Assembly (NCBI RefSeq): GCF_001989455.1
Contig: NZ_CP018346.1
Span: forward strand, 1,178,001-1,242,000
DNA length: 64,000 bases
Direction of reading: 5' to 3'
DNA from: Prochlorococcus sp. RS04
GTDB taxonomy: Bacteria > Cyanobacteriota > Cyanobacteriia > PCC-6307 > Cyanobiaceae
A program made the position numbers and the translations under genes. The number at the start of each line of letters is the position of its first letter. The first letter of the stretch is position 1. Below the pieces are notes generated by a model that was given only the letters and a program-made list of their open reading frames with translations, ran no database searches and was not told the DNA's origin. This document shows, one piece after another, positions 55,474 to 64,000 of the stretch.

Positions 55474-55947
55474 TTAACTAGCTTTTACAAAAGCGTCTGA
55501 TCTTCCTTTTGAAGCCCAGAAAATATTATGAATTTTTTCTACATAACTCATAAGTTCTTCAGCTTGGGATAAGTCAATATTAACTTTGCATGCACTGCAC
55601 AATTTGGCCGCCTTCCAAATGGTCTCATGTAAGTCTGGATAAGTTTCTAAGTGAACTGGTTTAAAATAATCTGTCCACAAAATTAGAATCTCTTTCTTTG
55701 TTTCTTTTGCTTGCTCTTCTTTAACAGCAACATATCTAGAAAATGTATTACTGTATGCAGCCCACTCTGCTGAATCAGTGCTAGAAGGAGCTTCTAATGC
55801 AATAAGTTTTTTTGTCATTGATAAAACTGCTTCAGCTGCAACTCTCGTAGATGCTGGGTCGTAAACACCACAAGGACCATCGCAGTGAGCATGGACTGTC
55901 ATTGGGGATTTTTTATCTAGAAAAGAATTGATGAATTTACTTAACAT
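55474..55947 (-). CDS. sodN: Nickel superoxide dismutase
   Basis: The nickel hook HCDGPCGVYDP begins at residue 21. After removal of the leader (MLSKFINSFLDKKSPMTVHA), the His becomes residue 1, followed by C2 and C6, the metal ligands of NiSOD. The rest is the expected four-helix bundle (157 residues in total). The enzyme is the common SOD of open-ocean picocyanobacteria, replacing Fe-SOD where iron is scarce. sodX follows in the same reading frame after a single TAA. Confidence 0.96.
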   Translation of the reverse strand: MLSKFINSFLDKKSPMTVHAHCDGPCGVYDPASTRVAAEAVLSMTKKLIALEAPSSTDSAEWAAYSNTFSRYVAVKEEQAKETKKEILILWTDYFKPVHLETYPDLHETIWKAAKLCSACKVNIDLSQAEELMSYVEKIHNIFWASKGRSDAFVKAS

Positions 55948-56025
55948 TTCAAATATTTGGTGTTGTATATATATTACTTGGAGATTAACTAAATTGAAAA
56001 GTCTTAGATATTTTTCTTACTTAAT

Positions 56026-56598
56026 TTAATTGACTTTTAATAATTCAACTTCGAATATTAAAGTCGCATTAGCAGGTATCACATTTCCAGCTCCCCTTGA
56101 TCCGTATCCAAGTTCCGGAGGTATTGTTAATTTTCTTTTGCCTCCAACTTTCATGCCTGCTACACCTTCGTCCCAACCTTTTATTACTCGTCCAGCACCC
56201 AAGGGAAAACTGAATGGAGCTCTGCCGATACTGGTATCAAATTGTGTCCCATCTTCTAGAGTTCCTGTGTAATTTACAGTAACTGTTTGACCAGCACTAG
56301 CTTCATCTCCTTCTCCGTTTACGATGTCTGCAATAATTAGACCACTTTCTGTAGTCCTTGAATTGTTGTCTGATGGCGTTTCTTCTGCCATAGCGAAAAG
56401 TATAGGATTTGGATCTGATGGGTCTAGTTCAAATAAATTATTATTTGAGACATTTGATGATTTTGCAACAGTTGTTCTTTGAACTGACTGAGTTTCTGAT
56501 TCAGCAGCATTAACAACTTGAGGTGAATTAAATTGACTGAAAAGAGTTAATGAAACACAAAAAACAAAAACTGCAAAACTAATAAAGACTTCTTTCAC
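56026..56598 (-). CDS. Exported FKBP-type peptidyl-prolyl isomerase
   Basis: An N-terminal hydrophobic segment (about 4-22) acts as signal peptide or anchor, probably ending near VVNAAE. A Ser/Asn-rich linker follows, then an FKBP domain (about 84-190) with [35 protein letters not shown] and [21 protein letters not shown], all standard. It is expected in the periplasm or thylakoid lumen, where it helps protein folding. It is divergent from lnt with an 85-bp gap. Confidence 0.94.
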   Translation of the reverse strand: MKEVFISFAVFVFCVSLTLFSQFNSPQVVNAAESETQSVQRTTVAKSSNVSNNNLFELDPSDPNPILFAMAEETPSDNNSRTTESGLIIADIVNGEGDEASAGQTVTVNYTGTLEDGTQFDTSIGRAPFSFPLGAGRVIKGWDEGVAGMKVGGKRKLTIPPELGYGSRGAGNVIPANATLIFEVELLKVN

Positions 56599-56683
56599 TT
56601 AAATTTTGAAAGTTACTAAAGTTAGTTTACAGAATGAAGGTACAATAAATGGGTGATTATAAATTTAATTTCGTAATTTTAGA

Positions 56684-58171
56684 TTGTTAATCCCAACTCA
56701 AATTAAAAGTCTAAGACAATATTTTTACCCTTGTTTAGGAGGGGTTTTAGGAGGAATTTCAGTTTCAACACATTTTTGGCTGATTTTTATGCCGATATCT
56801 TTATTTATCTTATGGAAGGGAAGTGAAAGGAGAATAGCAAATTTTTGTTGGGGTTTTTTCTTTATCTTGATAAGTCATTCTTGGCTTTATGATCTTCATC
56901 CATTGACATGGCTTGGTTTCTCATGGCTTGCAAGTTTAATAATTACCATTTTAATATTATTATTTTGCGCTTTTCTGGGTGGGATATTAGTTTATTTATG
57001 GGGATTGTTAGTTGAAATTATTCTCTGGAAAGAGGATGTTTTCAAAATGAAAATATTATCTTTAACAGTAAAAGTATTTCTTTTATCATTGACTTGGGGT
57101 ATTGGGGAACTGATACTTTCTCAAACACCTTTTTTTTGGATAGGTTTAGGAGAGAGTCTTATCCCAGGTGATATTTATCTTGCTGGTTTAGCAAGATGGA
57201 TTGGTGCAAGTGGTTTATGCGTATTACAAATATTGATTGGATTTTGGATTTTTTATATTCAAGGTAGATGGGAAAGAAAACTTCACTTTAAAAAAATATT
57301 TCTTTTAGGACTATTGGTTTTTATTTTCTTACATTTATTTGGAGGTTTAACAAGTCCATTAAAAAAAAATTATGAATATCCAGTAGCTATTTGGCAAACT
57401 AATATACCAACAAGAGAAAAATTAAAAATAAATGATGAATTTATTGAAGAAAAGCTATCCATCGCTCAAAAATATGCTTTATCAAACAAAGCGAAACTTC
57501 TTGTTGCTCCTGAAGGAACTCTATCTAATAATTTTTATTTTTCTAAAGGCATTAAGGTTAATACCTTGTCAGGAGGTTTCAGAAATTCAAATAATGAGTT
57601 AAGAAGTTCTTTACTCGGATTTCAAATTGGAGATAAATCTTTTACCTCATATATTGATAAAAATAGACTTGTTCCAATAGGTGAAAAAATACCTAGATTT
57701 CTAGATATTTTTTCAAGAGGATTATCTGCAGTAGGAGGAATTCAACCTGGCTCTGATTCAAGATATTTTGATACTAAAATTACACCCCCACTAGCAGTAG
57801 CTATATGTTACGAAATTAGTGATGGACTAGAAATAAGAAAGGCCATTAATAGCGGTGCAAAACTAATAATAACTGCAGCAAATTTAGATCCATATCCAGC
57901 TAAGCTTTATAATCAATTTCTATCTTTGGCTAGATTAAGAAGTATCGAAAATAAGAAAAATAATTTACTAGTATCAAATACGGGCCCTTCGGGCTTAGTT
58001 CAATATGATGGAAAAATAATTAAACTTTTAGATTATGATGTTGAGCTAAATGAAATAGTGTACCCTAATTTTTCATCCGAAAAGACTTTCTATACAAAAT
58101 TTGGCGATAAACCTATTTTGTTTTTGTTTATATTTTTTATGGGATTAAATATCTTTTGGAAAATTAATTAA
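56684..58171 (+). CDS. lnt: Apolipoprotein N-acyltransferase
   Basis: Lnt adds the third acyl chain to lipoproteins. Several membrane helices fill the first 220 residues. The C-terminal nitrilase-like domain has the catalytic Glu in LLVAPEGTL and the Cys in [11 protein letters not shown]. The 495-residue length is normal, although conservation is weak, as usual for cyanobacterial Lnt. The start is TTG. The 3' end overlaps convergent mnmA by 8 bp. Confidence 0.9.
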   Translation: MLIPTQIKSLRQYFYPCLGGVLGGISVSTHFWLIFMPISLFILWKGSERRIANFCWGFFFILISHSWLYDLHPLTWLGFSWLASLIITILILLFCAFLGGILVYLWGLLVEIILWKEDVFKMKILSLTVKVFLLSLTWGIGELILSQTPFFWIGLGESLIPGDIYLAGLARWIGASGLCVLQILIGFWIFYIQGRWERKLHFKKIFLLGLLVFIFLHLFGGLTSPLKKNYEYPVAIWQTNIPTREKLKINDEFIEEKLSIAQKYALSNKAKLLVAPEGTLSNNFYFSKGIKVNTLSGGFRNSNNELRSSLLGFQIGDKSFTSYIDKNRLVPIGEKIPRFLDIFSRGLSAVGGIQPGSDSRYFDTKITPPLAVAICYEISDGLEIRKAINSGAKLIITAANLDPYPAKLYNQFLSLARLRSIENKKNNLLVSNTGPSGLVQYDGKIIKLLDYDVELNEIVYPNFSSEKTFYTKFGDKPILFLFIFFMGLNIFWKIN

Positions 58172-59321
58172 TTAACCCTCCACCTAATAAAATTTCTCCT
58201 TTATAAAAAACTGCAGCTTGTCCGGGCGTTACCGAACTTTGACTATCTTCAAAAATTAATTTAAATGTTTTAGTAGGATGATCCTTACTTTTCAAAGGGA
58301 TTAAAGTTCCTTTTACTGGATGACTTCTATATCTGATTTGTGCTTCTACTTCAATCTCTTGCTTAGGTTCTTCGATTGAAACCCAGTTAACCTCACTAAT
58401 TATTGCTTCTTTATTAAAGAGATCACTTTTATCTGCTACATAAACTATGTTTTTTCCCCTGTCTAAACTTTTTACATATAAAGGTTCCGGCCAAGCAATG
58501 CCCAACCCTTTTCTCTGACCTACCGTAAAGTGCTGAATTCCATTGTGCGTCCCAAGGACTTTCCCATTTACATGAACAATTTCTCCTTCTTTGGGTTCTA
58601 TATGTTTGTCGATAAATATCTGCATTGATCCATAATGCTCAACTAAACATAAATCTTGACTTTCTGGTTTTTGAGCAGTTCTAAGGCCTAATCTGAGGGC
58701 TTCCCTTCTTGTATCTTCTTTTTTCATTTCACCTAGAGGAAATTCTAATCTGCTTAGTACTTCTTGGGAAAGAGAATAAAGAAAATAACTTTGGTCTTTG
58801 TTTTCGTCAGCACCTCTGAGAAGAAGGAAGTCTTTAAATACAAAGCTCTTGCAATTAATTTTTTCAGCATAAGATGACTTTTTTATCCTTGCGTAATGTC
58901 CTGTCGCAATATGAGTAAAGTCTTTTTTGCTTATTGCGTAATTAAGCATCTCTTCAAACTTCACATTCTTGTTGCACATCGAACATGGCAGTGGAGTGAA
59001 TCCTTTCTCATAGCTTTCAGTAGTTTTTTTAATTACCTTTCTTTCGAAAATTTCTCTTGAGTCTATTATTTTATGATTAATTCCCAAATCTTCACAAAGG
59101 CCAGCAGCATCTACTAATCCTTCAGAACAACAGGAGCCCTGTCCTTTCATTAGCCAAAGAGTTAGTCCCTCAACATTCCAGTCTCTTTCTACAAGAAGAG
59201 CAGCTGAAAGGGAACTATCTACGCCACCAGAAAGACCTACAATAATATTTTTCTTCTTTTTAGTTTTATTATTAGAAGAAAAAAAGTTCTCTAATTTTTT
59301 ATCCTTTTGTGTCTTTAACAT
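58164..59321 (-). CDS. mnmA: tRNA-specific 2-thiouridylase
   Basis: MnmA thiolates U34 of Lys, Glu and Gln tRNAs. The PP-loop [15 protein letters not shown] begins near residue 29, the catalytic Cys is in [14 protein letters not shown], and the second Cys in [11 protein letters not shown]. The middle and C-terminal barrels are complete ([19 protein letters not shown]). It is 385 residues, with a Lys/Asn-rich N-terminal extension of about 25. It is divergent from nnrD/E with only 46 bp between starts. Confidence 0.96.
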   Translation of the reverse strand: MLKTQKDKKLENFFSSNNKTKKKKNIIVGLSGGVDSSLSAALLVERDWNVEGLTLWLMKGQGSCCSEGLVDAAGLCEDLGINHKIIDSREIFERKVIKKTTESYEKGFTPLPCSMCNKNVKFEEMLNYAISKKDFTHIATGHYARIKKSSYAEKINCKSFVFKDFLLLRGADENKDQSYFLYSLSQEVLSRLEFPLGEMKKEDTRREALRLGLRTAQKPESQDLCLVEHYGSMQIFIDKHIEPKEGEIVHVNGKVLGTHNGIQHFTVGQRKGLGIAWPEPLYVKSLDRGKNIVYVADKSDLFNKEAIISEVNWVSIEEPKQEIEVEAQIRYRSHPVKGTLIPLKSKDHPTKTFKLIFEDSQSSVTPGQAAVFYKGEILLGGGLIN

Positions 59322-59367
59322 GGAAGTTTAAATTTTTGAACAGTTTTTCAATTGCTTTGTACTAATT

Positions 59368-60933
59368 ATGAACGAAATTGTATGGCCAACAATTGATTCT
59401 AAACATTTAATTGTTGATTCAAAGCAAATGTTGATAGTAGAGAAAGAAATGTTTTCTGATGGAATGCCACAAGAAGCATTGATGGAAAAAGCTGGTATCC
59501 AAATTAGTAGATGGCTCTTAAAAAAGAAACCTCTTCTAAATAATGGAATAACTGTTTTTATAGGTCCTGGGCATAATGGTGGGGATGGTGCAGTAATAGC
59601 TAGAGAGCTTTTTTTGAAAGGTTTTTATGTTCAGGTATGGTGTCCATTCCCGATAAAAAAAACACTGACAAATGACCACCTTAATTATCTTACATCTATT
59701 GGTGTCACAAAATTAGTAGAGCCTCCTGATGCAAATAGGAAAGATCTTTGGATTGATGCAGTTTTTGGTAATAATCAAACAAGAAAAGTTGATGATAAAT
59801 TAATTAATTTATTCAATCAAAAATTTCATAAAAAATCTGGAAAGGTAATAAGTATTGATATTCCAACAGGATTATGTCCTGATAAGGGAGAGCCTTTTTT
59901 AGAAGACGCAGTAAAGGCAGACTATACCTTGGCCATTGGTCTTTATAAGATTGGGTTGACCCAAGATTCTGCTTTACCTTTTATTGGAGAATTGCAGCAT
60001 ATAGATATTGGGATCCCTACTAGTAAGCTGTCCAAAGTTGAAAAAAAGATTTTTAAGATTACTTACAAAGATATAAAAAATATTGATCTACCTTATTTGC
60101 CAAAAAATTCCAACAAATATAAAAGAGGCAAAACTTTGTTAATTGCAGGAAGTGAAAAATATCCTGGCGCTGCATTTTTGGCATTAAAAGGGGCCATATC
60201 AAGTGGAGCAGGTTATATCTCGGCTGTCCTGCCTGAGTTAGTTGCTGAATCTATTTGGCAAGTTGCTCCAGAAATAGTTATAAAAGAAACTATGCAATCC
60301 AATCAAAATGGTAATGCATCTTTATTTAGTGCATTAAAGAATATTGATTTAAGTGAATTTGATTCATTAGCTGTCGGCCCAGGAATAGGAATTGATAATA
60401 ATGATTGGCAAAAATCAAAAGACTTTCTTATGGATTTTGGAGGATTATTGATCTTGGATGCAGATGCACTTAATAGAATTTCGGAATCTAAGTTGGGAGC
60501 AAATTTCTTTTTAGAGAGAAAATTTAAAACATGGATTACGCCACATATTAAAGAATTTGGAAGATTATTTCCTAATATCAAATCTAATACCAATGTTGGG
60601 CTTGCACGTGATGCGGCAAAAGAATTCAATATTAGTATTTTGTTAAAAGGAGCAAACAGCATAGTTGCTGATAATACAAAAGTATGGCAACTTTTTGGAA
60701 CCGATTCTCAGACAGCTCGAGCTGGATTGGGTGATCTTTTAGCTGGTTTTGTAGCTGGTAGTTCTGCGATTGATTTAACCTTGTGCAGAAATATATCAAC
60801 AGATTTTTTTGCTAAATATGTGCTTTTGCATTCATTCGCTGCATCGAAGTGCAAAAGTGGGTCAAATGCTTCTGCTATTGGTGACGAACTGGCAAAATTA
60901 ATGAGAAATACAAAAACGAGACAAATATCTTGA
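59368..60933 (+). CDS. nnr: Bifunctional NAD(P)HX epimerase/dehydratase
   Basis: This is a fusion of two metabolite-repair enzymes. The N-terminal YjeF_N domain (about 1-215) has FIGPGHNGGDGAVIAREL and SIDIPTGLCPDKGEP. The C-terminal ribokinase-like domain (about 225-515) has GKTLLIAGSEKYPGAAFLA, SLAVGPGIG, LLILDADALN and the ARAGLGDLLAGFVAG anion hole with catalytic Asp. Together they return damaged hydrated NAD(P)H to usable cofactor. The 521-residue length is typical of the bacterial fusion. Confidence 0.94.
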   Translation: MNEIVWPTIDSKHLIVDSKQMLIVEKEMFSDGMPQEALMEKAGIQISRWLLKKKPLLNNGITVFIGPGHNGGDGAVIARELFLKGFYVQVWCPFPIKKTLTNDHLNYLTSIGVTKLVEPPDANRKDLWIDAVFGNNQTRKVDDKLINLFNQKFHKKSGKVISIDIPTGLCPDKGEPFLEDAVKADYTLAIGLYKIGLTQDSALPFIGELQHIDIGIPTSKLSKVEKKIFKITYKDIKNIDLPYLPKNSNKYKRGKTLLIAGSEKYPGAAFLALKGAISSGAGYISAVLPELVAESIWQVAPEIVIKETMQSNQNGNASLFSALKNIDLSEFDSLAVGPGIGIDNNDWQKSKDFLMDFGGLLILDADALNRISESKLGANFFLERKFKTWITPHIKEFGRLFPNIKSNTNVGLARDAAKEFNISILLKGANSIVADNTKVWQLFGTDSQTARAGLGDLLAGFVAGSSAIDLTLCRNISTDFFAKYVLLHSFAASKCKSGSNASAIGDELAKLMRNTKTRQIS

Positions 60934-61072
60934 AAGAAACAATTTAAGAGAGTTTTTTATAGTTTTAAACACATAAGTGTACAAATATTACTTGAAATCT
61001 GAAGCGCGCATTAAATATTTGGCCATTTCTTGAAAAGTGTAGGAGAGTTTTACTACCTAATTAGGTCAAAAA

Positions 61073-62014
61073 ATGGTCTCATCATTACCAACTCAATCAG
61101 AACAACCAAAAAGGAGGAGTAATGATCCAATAAGTTGGTATTTGCAGAATATTGGTAGAGTTCCCTTATTAACACCTGCCGAAGAGATTGAATTGGGTAA
61201 TCAAGTCCAGAAGATGATGATTCTTACAGAAGATGGACAATTAAACGAAAAGATTAATGATTTTACAACTCAGCAAAAAAGAACTATAAAAATTGGTCGA
61301 AGAGCTAAAGAAAGAATGATGAAAGCTAACTTAAGATTAGTTGTCAGTGTGGCAAAAAAATATCAAGGTAAAGGACTAGAATTACTCGATTTAGTACAAG
61401 AAGGTTCTCTTGGGTTGGAGAGGGCTGTTGAAAAATTTGATCCGACAAGAGGATATAAGTTTTCTACTTATGCCTTTTGGTGGATTAGGCAAAGTATGAC
61501 AAGAGCGATTGCCTGTCAATCAAGAACCATCCGTTTACCTGTTCACTTAAGTGAAAGGTTAGCTTCTATTAGAAAAGTTAGTAGAGATTTAGCTCATAAG
61601 CTAGGTGCTATGCCAAGCAGAATTGAAATTGCAGAGGCAATGGAAATTGATGTTGAAGAATTGGATTCTGTTTTAAGACAAGCTTTATCGACAAGTAGTT
61701 TGGATGCTCCAGTAAATGGTGATGATGGCAGGAGCTTTTTAGGTGATTTAATTGCAGATAGTAATAATGAAGAGCCTTTAGATCAAGTTGAACAGAAAAT
61801 GCATCAAGAGCAACTCGGTAAGTGGTTAAGTCATTTAAGCGAGCAAGAACAACATGTTCTCAAGCTAAGATTTGGACTTGATTCAAATGAGAGACATACT
61901 CTTGCAGAAATTGGAAGATTATTAGAAGTTTCTAGAGAAAGAGTAAGACAAGTTGAACTTAAGGCATTAAGAAAATTAAGGAATTTAACTAGAAAATTAC
62001 CTAGCGGTATTTAA
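61073..62014 (+). CDS. Group 2 RNA polymerase sigma factor (SigA-like, non-essential type)
   Basis: Region 1.2 reads DPISWYLQNIGRVPLLTPAEEI and region 2 shows LLDLVQEGSLGLERAVEKFD and GYKFSTYAFWWIRQSMTRAI. Region 3 and region 4 follow, with the helix-turn-helix TLAEIGRLLEVSRERVRQVE. At 313 residues it lacks the long N-terminal region 1.1 of the primary factor, so it is one of the alternative group 2 sigmas of cyanobacteria. The stop is 1 bp from convergent pdhA. Confidence 0.93.
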   Translation: MVSSLPTQSEQPKRRSNDPISWYLQNIGRVPLLTPAEEIELGNQVQKMMILTEDGQLNEKINDFTTQQKRTIKIGRRAKERMMKANLRLVVSVAKKYQGKGLELLDLVQEGSLGLERAVEKFDPTRGYKFSTYAFWWIRQSMTRAIACQSRTIRLPVHLSERLASIRKVSRDLAHKLGAMPSRIEIAEAMEIDVEELDSVLRQALSTSSLDAPVNGDDGRSFLGDLIADSNNEEPLDQVEQKMHQEQLGKWLSHLSEQEQHVLKLRFGLDSNERHTLAEIGRLLEVSRERVRQVELKALRKLRNLTRKLPSGI

Positions 62015-62015
62015 T

Positions 62016-63089
62016 CTAATCTTCTGCCCAAATATATTTGGTTAATTCTTCTGAAGGGGGTTCGGGAGCTTCAATAGCATTTTTGACTGACTCAGATATC
62101 TCGGTATCGATTTTCTTTTCAATTATTTTTAATTCTTCTTTCGTTGCGAATTTACCATCAATCAACTCTTGAGCTAATTTCTTAATAGGATCTCTTTTAC
62201 CCCAAAACTCCTTCTCTTTTTCAGACCTTAGTTCATCTGGATCTGCAAGAGAATGCCCCCTGTATCTATAAGTCAGACATTCTAAAAGTGTGGGCCCTTC
62301 TCCTGCTCTGGCTCGATCTATTGCTCTTTGTGCGGCTCCTCTTACTGCTAATACATCCATCCCATCAACTTCCTCGCCTTGCATACCAAAAGCAGACGCT
62401 TTTCTCCAGATTTCAGGATTGCTAGTAGCTCTATCATGAGCCATACCGATAGCCCATTTATTATTTTCAACAACAAAAATTATAGGTAATTTCCATAACT
62501 GGGCCATATTTAAACATTCAAAAAACTGCCCATTATTGCAAGTCCCATCACCAAAGAATGCTGCAGTTACCGCATCACTAGTTTTATCACCAGCCACTTC
62601 CTTTTTATATCTACTTGAAAAGGCTGCCCCTAAGGCAACTGGAATTCCCTCTCCAATAAATGCATATCCTCCGAGTAAGTGATGCTCTTTTGAGAATAAG
62701 TGCATGGATCCACCTCGGCCTTTGCTACAACCAGTAGCTTTCCCAAAAAGTTCACTCATTACTTCAAATGAGGGAACACCGGCACTTAATGCATGAACAT
62801 GATCGCGATAGGTACTACAAAACCAATCATGTTTCTTTTTCATGGCACCAATTACTCCCGTACTTATAGCCTCTTGACCGTTATATAAATGAACGAAACC
62901 AAACATTTTGCCCCTGTAATACATTTCTGCACACTTATCTTCAAACCTACGACCAAGTGTCATGTCTTCATAAAGAAATAATCCGGTTTCTCGATTTAAT
63001 TCGGCTTTTTTTATGTCTTGAAGATTTGAGATTCTCTCTACGTGTGTTTCCAAGAAAAATACCTTAACGAAGTTTTGATTTGTTAACAT
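62016..63089 (-). CDS. pdhA: Pyruvate dehydrogenase E1 component, alpha subunit
   Basis: This TPP-dependent subunit decarboxylates pyruvate. [23 protein letters not shown] contains the TPP motif GDG...NN, with [17 protein letters not shown] near the start and the [16 protein letters not shown] phosphorylation-loop region. The 357-residue length is normal. It converges on the sigma factor gene, and the ARC6/Ftn2 gene is divergent from it. Confidence 0.95.
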   Translation of the reverse strand: MLTNQNFVKVFFLETHVERISNLQDIKKAELNRETGLFLYEDMTLGRRFEDKCAEMYYRGKMFGFVHLYNGQEAISTGVIGAMKKKHDWFCSTYRDHVHALSAGVPSFEVMSELFGKATGCSKGRGGSMHLFSKEHHLLGGYAFIGEGIPVALGAAFSSRYKKEVAGDKTSDAVTAAFFGDGTCNNGQFFECLNMAQLWKLPIIFVVENNKWAIGMAHDRATSNPEIWRKASAFGMQGEEVDGMDVLAVRGAAQRAIDRARAGEGPTLLECLTYRYRGHSLADPDELRSEKEKEFWGKRDPIKKLAQELIDGKFATKEELKIIEKKIDTEISESVKNAIEAPEPPSEELTKYIWAED

Positions 63090-63202
63090 TCTAAGCCGTG
63101 AAGGGCGATTTTCATGATTTTTTTTAATAACTCTGTAAGACCTTGTGAAAAAAATTTTTAACTTGATAAAATTTGTCTAAGAATTTTCAATAGGATATTT
63201 GT

Positions 63203-64000
63203 TTGGAACTTCCTTTAGACCATTTTCGTTTAATTGGCGTAAGCCCCTCTGCAACTTCTGAGGAAATATTAAGGGCGTTTCAATTGCGGTTAGATAAAAC
63301 ACCTGATGAAGGTTTTACTTATGAAGTATTAACCCAAAGATCCGAGTTGCTCCGCCTTACTGCTGATCTACTTACAGATCCAGAAAGCAGAAGAGAGTAT
63401 GAAAATTTGTTGTTAAATGGGAATTCTGGATTGGATTTTTCCTCAAATAGAGAAGTAGCAGGATTAATACTTCTTTGGGAATCGGGTTTACCAAAAGAAG
63501 CGTTTAAAATCACGAGAAAAGCATTGCAGCCCCCACAAACTCCAGCTTTAGGAAGTAGTAGAGAAGCTGATTTAACATTGTTGGCTGCTTTAACAGCTAG
63601 AGATTCTGCAATTCAAGAACAACAGCTTAGATCCTATTCAAACGCGGCCGACTTTTTACATGAAGGAATACAACTTCTACAAAGAATGGGAAAGCTTGGA
63701 GACATAAGAAAAGAACTTGAAGAAGACTTGGTTGCTTTACTTCCTTACAGAATCCTAGATCTACTTAGTAGGGATCTGAATGATCAAGAGTCTCATAAAA
63801 AAGGCTTAAGTATGTTGGAAAATTTAATAATCAAAAGAGGTGGTTTAGAAGGTAATAATAAATCTGAATATAAAGATTATTTAAATCAGCAAGAGTTTGA
63901 AGCTTTTTTTCAACAAATTAAGCCATTTTTGACAGTGCAAGAACAGATTGATTTGTTTCTTGAATTACAAAAAAGAGGATCATTAGAAGCAGGATTTTTA
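63203..64000 (+). CDS. ftn2: ARC6/Ftn2 (ZipN)-like cell-division protein, 5' part
   Basis: The frame is open from a TTG at 63203 to the end of the window (266 codons) with no stop, so the gene is cut off. The N-terminus, LPLDHFRLIGVSPSATSEEIL, followed by LRAFQLRLDKTPDEGFT and LLTDPESRREYENLL, is the degenerate DnaJ-like domain of Ftn2/ZipN/ARC6. That protein anchors FtsZ to the membrane in cyanobacteria and plastids. The following helical repeats (READLTLLAALTARDSAIQE, LLPYRILDLLSRDL) also fit. The membrane segment would lie beyond the window. Confidence 0.9.
   Translation, partial: MELPLDHFRLIGVSPSATSEEILRAFQLRLDKTPDEGFTYEVLTQRSELLRLTADLLTDPESRREYENLLLNGNSGLDFSSNREVAGLILLWESGLPKEAFKITRKALQPPQTPALGSSREADLTLLAALTARDSAIQEQQLRSYSNAADFLHEGIQLLQRMGKLGDIRKELEEDLVALLPYRILDLLSRDLNDQESHKKGLSMLENLIIKRGGLEGNNKSEYKDYLNQQEFEAFFQQIKPFLTVQEQIDLFLELQKRGSLEAGFL

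Noticed and set aside
1-64000. HIP1 palindromes (GCGATCGC), phage genes, transposases, restriction systems and other island markers
   Set aside because: None seen. Genes flanking all three tRNAs are core metabolic genes, and I found no attachment-site duplication beside the tRNA ends.

Overview
The window looks like a chromosomal segment of a high-light-adapted Prochlorococcus (marine picocyanobacterium). It is very AT-rich (most coding lines are roughly 25-35% G+C by eye) and tightly packed. It carries kaiB and kaiC but no kaiA, an NblS/DspA-type sensor kinase, a high-light-inducible protein, nickel superoxide dismutase with its maturation protease, a cyanobacterial Clp core pair, DUF1825/DUF3086/DUF3119-type cyanobacterial proteins, an ARC6/Ftn2 gene and a simplified lipid A pathway. 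No phage, IS element, CRISPR array or obvious genomic island is visible, and the content is essentially core genome. The strain assignment is inference from gene content and order.

Layout. 1-5.4 kb: petF ferredoxin, a Trp/Arg-rich hypothetical, a lumenal pentapeptide protein, RNase Z, a SpoIID/LytB-like protein, truB and a class I methyltransferase. 5.4-11.6 kb: rpmA-rplU (minus) divergent from kaiB-kaiC (plus), then nblS and purD (minus). 11.7-18.6 kb: a plus-strand run of purC, bamA/Omp85, lpxC, fabZ, lpxA, lpxB and msrA, which builds and assembles the outer membrane. 18.6-27.4 kb: pepA, a GIY-YIG-like protein, DUF1825, tyrS, pyrF, then a minus-strand membrane cluster (plsY, DUF3086, DUF3119, MlaE-type permease) and a GPH-type transporter. 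27.4-31.9 kb: tRNA-Gly, glgX, a 623-bp gene-poor gap with a probable small transcript and a 38-codon membrane ORF, hupB, and a patch of very small secreted or membrane proteins ending in an HLIP. 32-38.6 kb: cobD/cbiB, ilvC, clpP, clpR, a PIN-TRAM protein, hemW-like, panB. 38.7-43.9 kb: SRP RNA and a division/cell-wall cluster (ftsZ, ftsQ, a hypothetical, ddl, miaB), then tRNA-His. 44-51 kb: a CodA-like amidohydrolase and FAD-oxidase pair, folC, argD, tRNA-Leu, a translationally overlapping pair of tiny membrane ORFs, and murA. 51-64 kb: SpoU methyltransferase, lpdA, trpC, a NicO-like transporter facing sodX-sodN, FKBP, lnt, mnmA, nnrD/E, a group 2 sigma factor, pdhA, and the 5' part of an ARC6/Ftn2 gene.

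Themes. The window shows strong compaction. Convergent genes repeatedly overlap by 4-42 bp, same-strand genes overlap by 4-13 bp, and TTG/GTG starts are common. Two genes, sodX and the SpoU methyltransferase, clearly encode conserved protein upstream of their first ATG/GTG/TTG, so they probably start at near-cognate codons. In the sodX case the whole upstream extension is in frame with sodN and separated from it by one TAA. These two loci, the tiny ORF pair at 49.4-49.6 kb and the hupB-upstream gap are the best places to look for undescribed biology. I did not find a clear novel multi-gene system.
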